From Pasteurella sp030783905 (GTDB lineage: Bacteria; Pseudomonadota; Gammaproteobacteria; Enterobacterales; Pasteurellaceae), in the NCBI GenBank assembly GCA_051122655.1, contig CP182107.1, positions 186,001 through 250,000 on the forward strand: a stretch of 64,000 nt of DNA, read 5' to 3'. Shown here one piece after another: positions 37,260-46,289 of the stretch; positions within the stretch are counted from its first letter, which is position 1, and each line of letters starts with the position of its first letter. A program made the translations under genes and the position numbers. The notes beneath the pieces are model-generated. The model searched no databases and had not been told where the DNA came from. It saw only the letters and a list, made by a program, of their open reading frames with translations.

Positions 37260-38558
37260 ATGAAATTAGTCACCCGTATGTGGAGTGCAGTCCTCATATT
37301 CTTTTTTACCGTGTTGCAACCAGTGCAAGCGGAAGTGCGTATTGTAATTGATGAAGGTGTAGATAGCGCCAGACCAATTGCCGTCGTGCCATTCAAGTGG
37401 AATGGACCCGGTTCAGCACCAGCCGATATTGCAGATATTATTGCGGCTGATTTACGCCATAGTGGTAAATTTAATCCTATTGCCGTTAATCGAATGCCAC
37501 AACACCCTACCTCTGTATCAGAAGTCAACCCAGAAGCTTGGGCGGCACTCGGGATTGATGCTGTGGTAGTTGGACAGGTCACACCAGCCAATGGTAGCTT
37601 TAATATCGCTTATCAGCTTGTGGATACGATTGGTGCAACAGGAACAGCGGGGGCGGTGTTGACACAAAATCAATATACCGTGACAACCAAATGGTTGCGT
37701 TATGGTGCGCATACCGTCAGTGACGAAGTATTTGAAAAATTAACAGGTATTCGAGGGGCATTCAGAACACGTATTGCCTATATTGTGCAGAAACATGGTG
37801 GTTCGCAGCCTTATGAAGTGAGGGTATCTGACTATGATGGATTTAACCAATTTGTGGTGAACCGTAGTGCCCAACCATTAATGTCTCCCGCATGGTCACA
37901 CGATGGTAAAAAACTGGCTTATGTGTCTTTTGAAAATAAAAAATCACAGCTTGTGGTACAAGATTTAGGCTCTGGTGCACGCAAAGTGGCGGCATCCTAT
38001 AATGGGCATAATGGTGCACCAGCATTCTCACCAGATGGTTCGAGATTAGCTTTCGCCTCATCAAAAGATGGTGTGTTAAATATCTATGTAATGAATTTAG
38101 GTAGTGGACAAATTTCACAGTTAACCAGTGGGGCGGGGAATAATACTGAGCCTTCTTGGTCACCTGATGGTCAAACAATTGTGTTCACATCTGATAGAAG
38201 CGGCTCACCGCAGGTCTATCAAATGAGTGCCGCCGGTGGTGGTGCATCATTGGTTAGTACTGGTGGTCGCAGTTATAGTGGGCAAATGACTGCCGATGGT
38301 AGCGCTATAATCATGATCAGTAGAGATAATATTGTGAAAAAAGATTTAGCATCTGGTTCGACAGAAGTGCTAAGTTCCACTTTCTTAGATGAAAGTCCAA
38401 GTATTTCACCTAACGGTATCATGATCATTTACAGCTCTACTCAAGGGTTAGGAAAAGTGCTACAATTGGTATCCGCTGACGGTCGTTTTAAAGCACGGTT
38501 ACCAGGAAATGATGGACAAGTTAAATTCCCTGCTTGGTCACCTTATTTAACTAAATAA
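37260..38558 (+). CDS. tolB: Tol-Pal system protein TolB
   Basis: A periplasmic six-bladed beta-propeller of 432 residues that interacts with Pal and TolA. Signal peptide cleaves after PVQA, near residue 24. Propeller repeats are visible as SPAWSHDGKKLAY, APAFSPDGSRLAF and EPSWSPDGQTIVF. The ATG at 37260 is chosen over GTG 37251 because AGGTGG lies before it and the signal peptide starts there. Confidence 0.95.
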   Translation: MKLVTRMWSAVLIFFFTVLQPVQAEVRIVIDEGVDSARPIAVVPFKWNGPGSAPADIADIIAADLRHSGKFNPIAVNRMPQHPTSVSEVNPEAWAALGIDAVVVGQVTPANGSFNIAYQLVDTIGATGTAGAVLTQNQYTVTTKWLRYGAHTVSDEVFEKLTGIRGAFRTRIAYIVQKHGGSQPYEVRVSDYDGFNQFVVNRSAQPLMSPAWSHDGKKLAYVSFENKKSQLVVQDLGSGARKVAASYNGHNGAPAFSPDGSRLAFASSKDGVLNIYVMNLGSGQISQLTSGAGNNTEPSWSPDGQTIVFTSDRSGSPQVYQMSAAGGGASLVSTGGRSYSGQMTADGSAIIMISRDNIVKKDLASGSTEVLSSTFLDESPSISPNGIMIIYSSTQGLGKVLQLVSADGRFKARLPGNDGQVKFPAWSPYLTK

Positions 38559-38577
38559 AAACTCTAAGGAGAAAACA

Positions 38578-39030
38578 ATGAAAAAACTAACTAAAGTATT
38601 ATTAGTTGCTGGTTCTGTTGCTGTATTAGCTGCTTGTGGTTCATCTAAAAAAGATGAAAGCGCGGGCCAAATGTTTGGCGGTTATTCAGTACAAGATTTA
38701 CAACAACGTTATAATACGGTCTATTTCGGCTTTGATAAATACGATATCGAAGGTGAATATGTTCAAATTTTAGATGCTCATGCAGCATTCTTAAATGCAA
38801 CACCTGCAACGAAAGTGGTTGTTGAAGGTAATACCGATGAGCGTGGTACACCAGAATACAATATTGCATTAGGCCAACGCCGTGCAGATGCAGTAAAACA
38901 CTATTTATCTGCAAAAGGTGTACAAGCTGGTCAAGTCTCTACAGTTTCTTACGGTGAAGAGAAACCTGCTGTGTTAGGTCATGACGAAGCAGCATACTCT
39001 AAAAACCGTCGTGCTGTGTTAGCATACTAA
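38578..39030 (+). CDS. pal: Peptidoglycan-associated lipoprotein
   Basis: An outer membrane lipoprotein that binds peptidoglycan. Lipobox LAAC (Cys20), then an OmpA-like domain with NTDERGTPEYNIALGQRRA (about residues 81-99), which carries the diaminopimelate-binding Asp and Arg. 150 residues; the homologue of P6 in H. influenzae. Last gene of the tol-pal operon. Confidence 0.96.
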   Translation: MKKLTKVLLVAGSVAVLAACGSSKKDESAGQMFGGYSVQDLQQRYNTVYFGFDKYDIEGEYVQILDAHAAFLNATPATKVVVEGNTDERGTPEYNIALGQRRADAVKHYLSAKGVQAGQVSTVSYGEEKPAVLGHDEAAYSKNRRAVLAY

Positions 39031-39045
39031 TTAACTTTCTGGTCT

Positions 39046-39077
39046 AAAAACTGGGTGCAATAGCACCCAGTTTTTTT
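39046..39077 (+). terminator. Terminator of the tol-pal operon
   Basis: A stem ACTGGGTGC/GCACCCAGT with an AATA loop, followed by a T-run. Confidence 0.93.
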
Positions 39078-39168
39078 ATGTGTGCCATTTTACTGGTGGC
39101 TAGGCGTGCAAGAATGGTACTTTTTTGGTGAGTATTCATTCAAATAAACAAAAAAATGAAAATTTTTA

Positions 39169-39196
39169 TTGCTTATTAAAATAAAATCAGTATTAT
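39169..39196 (+). promoter_or_regulatory. Promoter of the tRNA-Lys cluster
   Basis: TTGCTT and TATTAT spaced by 16 bases, followed by a GC-rich stretch (AAGCCTCCG) as usual for stable RNA promoters, about 28 bases before the first tRNA. Confidence 0.6.
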
Positions 39197-39224
39197 AAGC
39201 CTCCGTTACGCAGTGATATGAAAC

Positions 39225-39300
39225 GGGTCGTTAGCTCAGTCGGTAGAGCAGCGGACTTTTAATCCGTTGGTCGAAGGTTCGAATCCTTCACGACCCACCA
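39225..39300 (+). tRNA. tRNA-Lys (anticodon UUU), copy 1
   Basis: A 76-base cloverleaf with encoded CCA, acceptor stem GGGTCGT/ACGACCC and anticodon loop CTTTTAA. Confidence 0.96.
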
Positions 39301-39343
39301 CTTCATTCAAATCCTGTATAAACACCAAATCCATTGATGCAAT

Positions 39344-39419
39344 GGGTCGTTAGCTCAGTCGGTAGAGCAGCGGACTTTTAATCCGTTGGTCGAAGGTTCG
39401 AATCCTTCACGACCCACCA
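39344..39419 (+). tRNA. tRNA-Lys (anticodon UUU), copy 2
   Basis: Identical to copy 1. The 43-base spacer before it closely resembles the next one, so the unit of duplication was tRNA plus spacer. Confidence 0.96.
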
Positions 39420-39462
39420 CTTCATACAAATCTTGCATAAACATCAACGCTATTGATGTAAT

Positions 39463-39538
39463 GGGTCGTTAGCTCAGTCGGTAGAGCAGCGGACTTTTAA
39501 TCCGTTGGTCGAAGGTTCGAATCCTTCACGACCCACCA
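39463..39538 (+). tRNA. tRNA-Lys (anticodon UUU), copy 3
   Basis: Identical to copies 1 and 2. No clear intrinsic terminator follows; the downstream 170 bases lead to the competence pilin operon. Confidence 0.96.
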
Positions 39539-39625
39539 CTTATTCTTAATTGCCTCTTTCCCCAGTAAAACTATGTTTAGTTTACAATTGAAGTTTCTGA
39601 TATTGTTTTTTTGTAGCTAACCTTC

Positions 39626-39649
39626 TTTTTGCGACCTAGTTCCCAGATT
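39626..39649 (+). promoter_or_regulatory. CRP-S (Sxy-dependent competence) site
   Basis: TTTTTGCGACCTAGTTCCCA matches the Pasteurellaceae CRP-S pattern TTTTTGCGA-N6-TCGCA with a single mismatch in the second half. It keeps the C in TGCGA that distinguishes CRP-S from ordinary CRP sites. It lies 65-85 bases before the first pilin gene, with -10-like sequences (CATAAT, TAAAAT) downstream. Confidence 0.7.
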
Positions 39650-39711
39650 CCTACTACATAATAAATGGCCTAAATGAATGGCTATTAAAATATGTTCAAA
39701 AAAGGGAAGAT

Positions 39712-40239
39712 ATGAAAAGAGGATTCACACTATTGGAAATACTCATAGTATTACTCCTAATAAGCAGCATGTTAGTTGTAGTCTTACCGGGTTGGAAAAA
39801 TCTAATCAGTTTCATCTATTTCGAACAAGAACAGCACCGACTATGGATTTTTCTTCGTCAATTGCAAGCGCGAGTGGCCACATCAGGGCAAATTTGGTTT
39901 TTGATTGCGAATCGTGATGTTAACCGCCAACGTTGGTGTTTAACCGCGCAATTGAAAAGTGAATATATCTGTGATTGTTTTACCCCTCAATCTTGTCCTG
40001 AAACGCTATCTGCACAATTTTATTCGCCCTATGCTGTCGGTTATACCATGCTAAAAACAAAACATTATTACCCTAATACGATGACTCGATTAAGTGCCGT
40101 CAGAGAGACATTAGAAACAAGTTGCTTTGTTTTGCAAACAGATCATCAAAAAGCAATCTTTTCTTTATTTAATGTAGGCAGTATTAAATTGAAAAAAGAT
40201 GCGCCATTAAGTGCCTGTGAAAGTGAAAGGGAACACTAA
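39712..40239 (+). CDS. comN: Competence pilin-like protein ComN
   Basis: A 175-residue type IV pilin-like protein. Prepilin peptidase site MKRG/FTLLEILIVLLL with the canonical Phe1 and Glu5, then a GspH/FimT-like hydrophobic helix. The four genes in this order before recC match the comNOPQ operon of H. influenzae, part of the DNA uptake regulon. AAGGGAAG precedes the ATG. The symbol follows that synteny. Confidence 0.75.
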   Translation: MKRGFTLLEILIVLLLISSMLVVVLPGWKNLISFIYFEQEQHRLWIFLRQLQARVATSGQIWFLIANRDVNRQRWCLTAQLKSEYICDCFTPQSCPETLSAQFYSPYAVGYTMLKTKHYYPNTMTRLSAVRETLETSCFVLQTDHQKAIFSLFNVGSIKLKKDAPLSACESEREH

Positions 40240-40242
40240 GAG

Positions 40243-40950
40243 ATGTTACTTCGTGGTTATACGCTATTGAGTTTATTAGTCAGTTTGAGTCTTTCTTCCT
40301 TTCTATTACTTATCGTAGTGACGTTTTATTTGGATGTTCAAAGACAAAGTAAATCCCTTCATTTTCAAATGCAATTACAAACTGAGTTAGAGCGGGTGAT
40401 TCAACTGATGGCAAAGGACATTCGCCGTGCTGGTTTTCGTGCTCCACCAGACAACGCACAACAGGTAAATTTTTCACTTTTTGAGTCAGATGCAGAGAGA
40501 AGTTTACAACTCTTCTCAATAAATGGAAGAAACGCATCAGATTGTGTTTTGTTTTTTTATGATCTAGATATGAATGGCTGTTTAGGGGGTAAATTCAAAG
40601 ATAAAACCTGTATTAGAAACGGACGAAATAATACTCACCAACTTGAACGAGAACTGTTTGGTTATCGTTTAAATAATGGCATGATTGAAACACGATTAAC
40701 TTATAAAAGTGCGGTGAATGCTCGTTGTAAATTAACTGAATGTCAGCGTTATTTGCAACAGGTAGCCTGTTATAGCGGAGGCTGGGTGGATTTATTAGAT
40801 TCTCAAGAATATGTGATCAATGACTTATCATTTCGTTGGTTAGTAGAAAAACACGCACTAGAAATTTATTTAAAAGGCCATTTAAACAAGCAAACGCATG
40901 TTCAATATGAAACGACTTTGGTTGTGCCACTCTTGAATAGTGAAGGATGA
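40243..40950 (+). CDS. comO: Competence pilin-like protein ComO
   Basis: A 235-residue minor pilin-like protein, resembling PilW/GspJ-type proteins. The start MLLRG/YTLLSLLVSLSLSS has the cleavage-site Gly and a hydrophobic helix, but Ser instead of Glu at mature position 5. Six Cys residues in the globular part could form disulfides. It lies three bases after comN; an uptake word is inside at 40707. Confidence 0.7.
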   Translation: MLLRGYTLLSLLVSLSLSSFLLLIVVTFYLDVQRQSKSLHFQMQLQTELERVIQLMAKDIRRAGFRAPPDNAQQVNFSLFESDAERSLQLFSINGRNASDCVLFFYDLDMNGCLGGKFKDKTCIRNGRNNTHQLERELFGYRLNNGMIETRLTYKSAVNARCKLTECQRYLQQVACYSGGWVDLLDSQEYVINDLSFRWLVEKHALEIYLKGHLNKQTHVQYETTLVVPLLNSEG

Positions 40951-40953
40951 TAA

Positions 40954-41604
40954 ATGAATTACCATAAAGGTATGGCGACCCTGACAATGTTATTGTTATT
41001 AAGTAGTGTATTCACACTGTTTATGTTAGTGGATGACGATATTTTACATTGGCATTTGTCAATATTTAATCAACGCCAGCTAGATGTTCAACAAACACTC
41101 GCGTTACAGGCGCAGAGCAAAACGGAAAAATCGCATCTCTGTAAAAATATCGCCTCATCGATAGCGGAAAATCGGCAACAAGTCACTTTTCGGCTTATTG
41201 ATGGTAAAGCAAATTATGTTTGGTGTTATTGTCGAGCATTATTTAAAACGCAACCTCGTAAAGCGCTGAATGTGGGGAATTTGACTCAATTTATTCAGCG
41301 AGAATATCGAGATCTTTTCTCTCAACAGTTTTCTGCTCAACAAGCCCCCCATTTTTACTGGTTTGATGCAACCCAAACAAGTTGGGAATTGGCTCAAAAT
41401 ATTGAGGCGATTATTATTGCGGAAGGGGATTTACATATTAGTGGGAAAGGGAAGATTAAAGGGACGATCATTACCGCTGGTCAATTAACTTTAGAGCCCA
41501 GTGTACAAGTGAGCTACCATAAAAGAACCGTTGCATATTGGGTAACACAATTACGTGATTGGCAATTAGCAGAGAGAAGTTGGCATGATTTTTTACCATT
41601 ATAA
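40954..41604 (+). CDS. comP: Competence pilin-like protein ComP
   Basis: A 216-residue protein with a prepilin-like start (MNYHKG/MATLTMLLLLSS) and no Glu at position 5. The C-terminal part has short repeated beta-type segments (ISGKGKIKGTIITAGQLTLEPS). It lies three bases after comO and overlaps comQ by 20 bases. Function inferred from operon position. Confidence 0.65.
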   Translation: MNYHKGMATLTMLLLLSSVFTLFMLVDDDILHWHLSIFNQRQLDVQQTLALQAQSKTEKSHLCKNIASSIAENRQQVTFRLIDGKANYVWCYCRALFKTQPRKALNVGNLTQFIQREYRDLFSQQFSAQQAPHFYWFDATQTSWELAQNIEAIIIAEGDLHISGKGKIKGTIITAGQLTLEPSVQVSYHKRTVAYWVTQLRDWQLAERSWHDFLPL

Positions 41605-41875
41605 AGGCACGAGTTTATCTGCCTTGTTAATTGCACTTATGTTATTTTGTGGTATTTTTCTTTCAACCCATCAGTGGCTCACTTATCAACGTCAACATGC
41701 GATAAGGATTTATCAACGTATTCAAGCTTTACAAATTGCACAAAACCAGAAACAACGTCAATTTTTAGGCTTAGCTTGTGAAAGCCAAGTAAAACAAAAT
41801 GGGTTGACGTTTCAAGTCCAGTGTACACCACAATTTGTACATGTCACCGCATCATTCGTGGAAATCATCTTGTAA
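41585..41875 (+). CDS. comQ: Competence pilin-like protein ComQ
   Basis: A 96-residue protein with a prepilin-like start (IFYHYKG/TSLSALLIALML), one hydrophobic helix and two cysteines near the C-terminus (LACESQV and VQCTPQ). There is no Glu5. Last of the four pilin genes, 63 bases before recC. Confidence 0.65.
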   Translation: MIFYHYKGTSLSALLIALMLFCGIFLSTHQWLTYQRQHAIRIYQRIQALQIAQNQKQRQFLGLACESQVKQNGLTFQVQCTPQFVHVTASFVEIIL

Positions 41876-41938
41876 AACACTTGCGATAGAGGAAAAAGTG
41901 GGGAACAATAGTCCAATTTCTGATGTCGATATGGATGG

Positions 41939-44900
41939 TTGCTAGTGTTTACGATTTATTATTCTAATGATCTTGATGTACAAAAAAATATTTTGCTCAC
42001 TTTAATGCAAAATACGCTAGATGATCCTTTTCAGTCTGAAGTCGTTTTAGTGCAAAGTCCAGGTATGGCGCAATGGTTACAATGGAAGATTGCGGAACAG
42101 CAAGGTATTTCGAGTAATATTAACTTCCCTATGCCAGCGAGCTTTATTTGGCAACAATACGTGGAAAATTTACCGAATACAGAAGAACAAAGTCAATTTA
42201 ATAAATCTGCGATGATATGGCGTTTAATGCGTCTAATTCCAATCCACCTTGAGCAAGCGGAATTTCAATCTCTTCGTCATTATCTCTCTTCTTCACATCA
42301 AACAGAACAACACAAACTGTATCAATTAGCCTATCAAATCGCAGATTTATTTGACCAATATTTAGTTTATCGGCCTGAATGGATTGCTTGTTGGGAGCGT
42401 TGTGATGAAAGCTCGATGATAGCGGAGTTGGAAGACAAGGTAAAACAGGCAAATCGGTCAATCGGCACGCTTTTTTCGCAACATATTCAATGGCAAGCAA
42501 TACTCTGGCGGGCGTTGGTGGCGGATATCCTTGCTGAAACAGGGCAACCTGTTCCCTTACATCGTGCTTATTTACAGACACAATTCTTGCAGTTTTTACA
42601 AACACAACGTCCAGTGAATTTACCGCCACGGCTATTTATTTTTGGTATTTCCGCCTTACCGAAAGGTTATTTAGAGATGCTGTATGCCATGAGTCAGTAT
42701 TGCGAGGTACATTTGTTTTTTACGAACGGCTGCCGTGAATATTGGGGTGATTTAATGGATCCGCGTTTCATGCAACGCTTAAGTCAAATGAAACGGAGTA
42801 CCTATCATCAGGCTAGCTCGAGGCCAGTTCTCAGTCATTCAGATCATGCCCAATTTGCATCAAGCTATGATAATGAGTGGTTGTTTGAGGGGCATCCACT
42901 GCTGTCAAGTTGGGGGAAATTAGGACGTGATTTTTTATATTTATTAACGGAATTAGAACAGCGACCAGGTGTGCGGAGTATTGATGCTTATACTGAGTTG
43001 GCTACCCCAACCCTCTTATCTCAGGTCCAAGCACGTATTTTATACTTAGATGGTCAGCAAGGCTTAAATTTTATTGAAAATGACCGCTCTTTAACCTTCC
43101 ACGCTTGCCATAGCCCGATGCGTGAAGTAGAAGTCTTACATGATTACCTCCTTCACCTCTTTCAGCAAGATTCAGCGTTAACACCAAAAGATATTGTGGT
43201 GATGGTAGCTGATATTGATCAATATACCCCTTATATTCAAGCTGTCTTTGGTCAACAAAATAAAAGCGCACAGACTCAAATCCCTTTTTCGATTTCAGAT
43301 AATCGTCTTTCTGCAAACGATGTGTTAATTGCGAGTTTTATTCATTTACTCCAGTTAAAAGAAAGCCAATTGAGTGCCGAAGAAGTATTGGCTTTACTTG
43401 ATATTCCTGCAATCCGGAATGCATTTCAGATTGAACTGATGGAGTTAGAACACATTCGACATTGGGTGGCGAGAGCTGGAGTACGTTTTGGTTTAGAAAA
43501 AGAGCAAGGTGAACAAGAAGAGAATACGAACTCCTGGCAAGCGGGATTAGAGCGCATGTTACTGGGGTATGCGATGCGTGAGGAAAATGGAATTTGGCAA
43601 GGGAGTTTAGGCTTTGATTCTTGTTATGGGCTACAAGGGCAATTAGCAGGGCGGTTGGCAGACTTTATTACAACGTTATCCGCTTGGTATCGTTTTTTAC
43701 AAACGCCACAGCCTGTTGAAACGTGGCAACAACATTTACTTACATTGTTAACGGATTTCTTTGCACCAGATGAAACGAATATTGCGACATTAATGCACAT
43801 TCAAGAAATGATCACGCAAATGGTGACAGAGATTCAGCAAACCCATTTTGATCAGCCTTTAAGTAGTGAGGTGGTATCAGATGTGTTGTCGGCATTATTA
43901 GAAGATGATCCGAATACGATGAAGTTTTTAGTCGGAAAAGTGAATTTCTGTACCCTGTTACCGATGCGCTCTATTCCCTTTAAAGTGGTGTGTTTACTTG
44001 GGATGAATGAAGGTGATTATCCTCGTCAACAAACACCAAATAGCTTTGATCTAATGCAGTATGATCGACGTAAAGGGGATCGTTTTCGTCGTGATGATGA
44101 TTGTTATTTGTTCCTTGAGGCATTGTTATCTGCACAAGAGGTCTTTTATGTGAGTTTTGTAGGACGCTCGATTGTGGATAACCAAAGTAAACCACCATCC
44201 GTGTTAGTGAGCCAATTGATTGATTATCTAGTGGATAAGTTGCCACCATCTGACACACAAGATGGGCAAGCGCGATTGATTGAACAGCATCCGATGACAG
44301 CGTTCAGCCCAGAGAATTTCCGTGGTGAAAAGGGATCGTTTGCGAAACAATGGTTACCGCTAGCAACGATTCAAAAACAACAAGGGGGCGATTTTGTGCA
44401 ATCTATCGCACAAGAGGTGTTAGCGGAGGATCGTGAAATTGTACTAACAAATTTAATTGCTTTTCTTCAACATCCTGTTGCCTTTTTCTTTCGACAGCAT
44501 TTAGGCGTTTATTTTGCTAAACAGGAAGAACAAATTGAAGACAGCGAGAATTTTGTCTTAGATGGACTGATGCGCTATCAAATCAATGAGCAATTACTTT
44601 ATTGTGATGAGAAAAATACGTCAGATTTATTTGCTCAATTGAAAGTGAAAGGCATGTTGCCGCGAGGTGAGTTTGCCCAAATCACAGCTATCCAACAAGA
44701 AGAAGAGATCGCTGCTTTAAAAGCAAACGTGGCGGATTATATCGCACAAGAGGCCGAGGTCGTCGATGTGGCGTTGACTTTGCCAAGCCGTTACGGCGAT
44801 GTTCGACTTATTGGGCAGTTAGATCAATTGTATGCACAGCAACGAGTTGTTTGGCGGGTCGGGCAGCTGCAAGAAAAATATATTATTGAAAGTTGGTTCT

Positions 44901-45322
44901 ATTATCTTATTCAATGCGCAGTAATGGCGCACCATGCGCCACCTATTTATTATGCGAAGAATGGACACATCACCTTTAAGCCATTACAAGCAAGTCATTC
45001 GTTAAATGTAAAAGAAACAGCGCTAGCACAATTACAAATCTATGTTGAGAGTTATTTGCAAGGCTATCAACAATTACAACTGGTCCCTACCAAAAATATC
45101 CAACGTTATTTGGCCGCTTGTGAAAAAGCAGACGAAACAGATGTTGGGATGCGTTTAACGTTGTTACAGCAACTTGCAGTAGGGGATTATGGGGCTGAGG
45201 GTGATATTTACTGGCAACGAGTGTTGGCACAGCAAACAGTTGATGAACACATGCTCAAGGCGATAGACGAACGTACTATCGCTTGGTTTAAATTGATGTT
45301 TGAACATCTTGAGAAAGCCTAA
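41939..45322 (+). CDS. recC: Exodeoxyribonuclease V subunit RecC
   Basis: The Chi-recognising subunit of the RecBCD helicase-nuclease. The N-terminus (FTIYYSNDLDVQ, then DDPFQSEVVLVQSPGMAQWL) and LLGMNEGDYPRQ are clear RecC signatures. Length 1127 against 1122 in E. coli. There is no ATG. TTG at 41939 or GTG at 41945 could start it, and the GTG would place Phe second, as in related proteins. recB and recD are not in the window, so the complex is encoded at split loci. Confidence 0.95.
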   Translation: MLVFTIYYSNDLDVQKNILLTLMQNTLDDPFQSEVVLVQSPGMAQWLQWKIAEQQGISSNINFPMPASFIWQQYVENLPNTEEQSQFNKSAMIWRLMRLIPIHLEQAEFQSLRHYLSSSHQTEQHKLYQLAYQIADLFDQYLVYRPEWIACWERCDESSMIAELEDKVKQANRSIGTLFSQHIQWQAILWRALVADILAETGQPVPLHRAYLQTQFLQFLQTQRPVNLPPRLFIFGISALPKGYLEMLYAMSQYCEVHLFFTNGCREYWGDLMDPRFMQRLSQMKRSTYHQASSRPVLSHSDHAQFASSYDNEWLFEGHPLLSSWGKLGRDFLYLLTELEQRPGVRSIDAYTELATPTLLSQVQARILYLDGQQGLNFIENDRSLTFHACHSPMREVEVLHDYLLHLFQQDSALTPKDIVVMVADIDQYTPYIQAVFGQQNKSAQTQIPFSISDNRLSANDVLIASFIHLLQLKESQLSAEEVLALLDIPAIRNAFQIELMELEHIRHWVARAGVRFGLEKEQGEQEENTNSWQAGLERMLLGYAMREENGIWQGSLGFDSCYGLQGQLAGRLADFITTLSAWYRFLQTPQPVETWQQHLLTLLTDFFAPDETNIATLMHIQEMITQMVTEIQQTHFDQPLSSEVVSDVLSALLEDDPNTMKFLVGKVNFCTLLPMRSIPFKVVCLLGMNEGDYPRQQTPNSFDLMQYDRRKGDRFRRDDDCYLFLEALLSAQEVFYVSFVGRSIVDNQSKPPSVLVSQLIDYLVDKLPPSDTQDGQARLIEQHPMTAFSPENFRGEKGSFAKQWLPLATIQKQQGGDFVQSIAQEVLAEDREIVLTNLIAFLQHPVAFFFRQHLGVYFAKQEEQIEDSENFVLDGLMRYQINEQLLYCDEKNTSDLFAQLKVKGMLPRGEFAQITAIQQEEEIAALKANVADYIAQEAEVVDVALTLPSRYGDVRLIGQLDQLYAQQRVVWRVGQLQEKYIIESWFYYLIQCAVMAHHAPPIYYAKNGHITFKPLQASHSLNVKETALAQLQIYVESYLQGYQQLQLVPTKNIQRYLAACEKADETDVGMRLTLLQQLAVGDYGAEGDIYWQRVLAQQTVDEHMLKAIDERTIAWFKLMFEHLEKA

Positions 45323-45363
45323 GGCGCATTGTGATACGCCTGATATGGTGACTCAAATAAGTG

Positions 45364-45804
45364 TTATAGATAACGCGCCATGACAATGGCGTTTTCACGT
45401 TGGCCATCAGGCGTCGGATAATAGTTTTTACGTCTATCTACCTCATTAAAGCCAAGCTGCGCATAGAGTGTTTGTGCCACAATATTGGATTCTCTGACTT
45501 CTAACCATAAGGTGGATATTCCTTTCTCGGTTAATTGTTGAATTAACTGAGTGAGTAACTGTTTGCCGAAGCCTTTGCCTTGAAATAATGGATCAACGGC
45601 AATATTAAGTAATGTCGCTTCGTCGAGAATGTATTGGCAAATGACAAATGCAACAATCTGTTCTTGGTCGATAAGTTTTAAATTCAGGTAACGGTCACCT
45701 TGTGTATTTTTTAAAATTCCCATTGACCAAGGGACGAGGTGAGCGGATTGCTCAATTTCAAATAAGCGTTCTAAGTCGTGTTCAGTAATCTGTGTTATCA
45801 TCAT
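45364..45804 (-). CDS. rimI: Ribosomal protein S18 alanine N-acetyltransferase
   Basis: A GNAT acetyltransferase of 146 residues acting on the N-terminus of ribosomal protein S18. The acetyl-CoA loop is QGKGFGKQLL (R/Q-x-x-G-x-G/A). LWLEVRESNIVAQTLYAQLGFNEV and the C-terminal RRKNYYPTPDGQRENAIVM are typical. The start ATG at 45804 overlaps the holD stop by four bases. A second ATG follows at once, and the open frame extends to 45831 without support. Confidence 0.92.
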   Translation of the reverse strand: MMITQITEHDLERLFEIEQSAHLVPWSMGILKNTQGDRYLNLKLIDQEQIVAFVICQYILDEATLLNIAVDPLFQGKGFGKQLLTQLIQQLTEKGISTLWLEVRESNIVAQTLYAQLGFNEVDRRKNYYPTPDGQRENAIVMARYL

Positions 45805-46214
45805 GATTGGGTAGTTTGAATTTGTTGCCAAAGCTGGCGTTTAGCAAGGTGGCTTTGTTTGAACTTAGACCAAGTGACAGTTTGCCAAATGGCGTTAGCG
45901 GATTGACAGAACCTGAGCAGTGATTCAATTTCTTCTGGATTATCGCTGAGTAACCAATAACTGACCGGATGTTGCGTATTTAAGTGGGCGATGCGCTCAA
46001 AATCCAAACACAAGCATTCACTTTGATCAAGATTTAAGCTGCGTAAAATATCTTGTAATAAAGGGGAATGGCGCGAGAGTGGCTGTTCTGCAACGATGAC
46101 AAGCTGTATCTTGTTTTCTAAGTGAATTTTCACAATGCCTTTTAAACGGGATGGGTGCTTAAGTTGCCACTGTGTGATGCCCATTTCTTGTAACAGAAGA
46201 TCTCGTCTATTCAT
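45801..46214 (-). CDS. holD: DNA polymerase III psi subunit
   Basis: A clamp-loader accessory subunit, 137 residues as in E. coli. MNRRDLLLQEMGITQWQLKHP is the conserved N-terminus that binds the clamp loader. It is coupled to rimI and divergent from rsmC, both as in E. coli. Confidence 0.9.
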   Translation of the reverse strand: MNRRDLLLQEMGITQWQLKHPSRLKGIVKIHLENKIQLVIVAEQPLSRHSPLLQDILRSLNLDQSECLCLDFERIAHLNTQHPVSYWLLSDNPEEIESLLRFCQSANAIWQTVTWSKFKQSHLAKRQLWQQIQTTQS

Positions 46215-46289
46215 GCTATTTCTTCATCGTTGTCTGTTTTTCCTTTATAATGCGTTCAATTTTAACGAATAACGGATAGGATTAACAGC

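Noticed and set aside
39225..39540. Regular 119-base repeats resembling a CRISPR array
   Set aside because: The repeats are complete tRNA-Lys cloverleaves with encoded CCA, and the spacers resemble each other instead of being unique.
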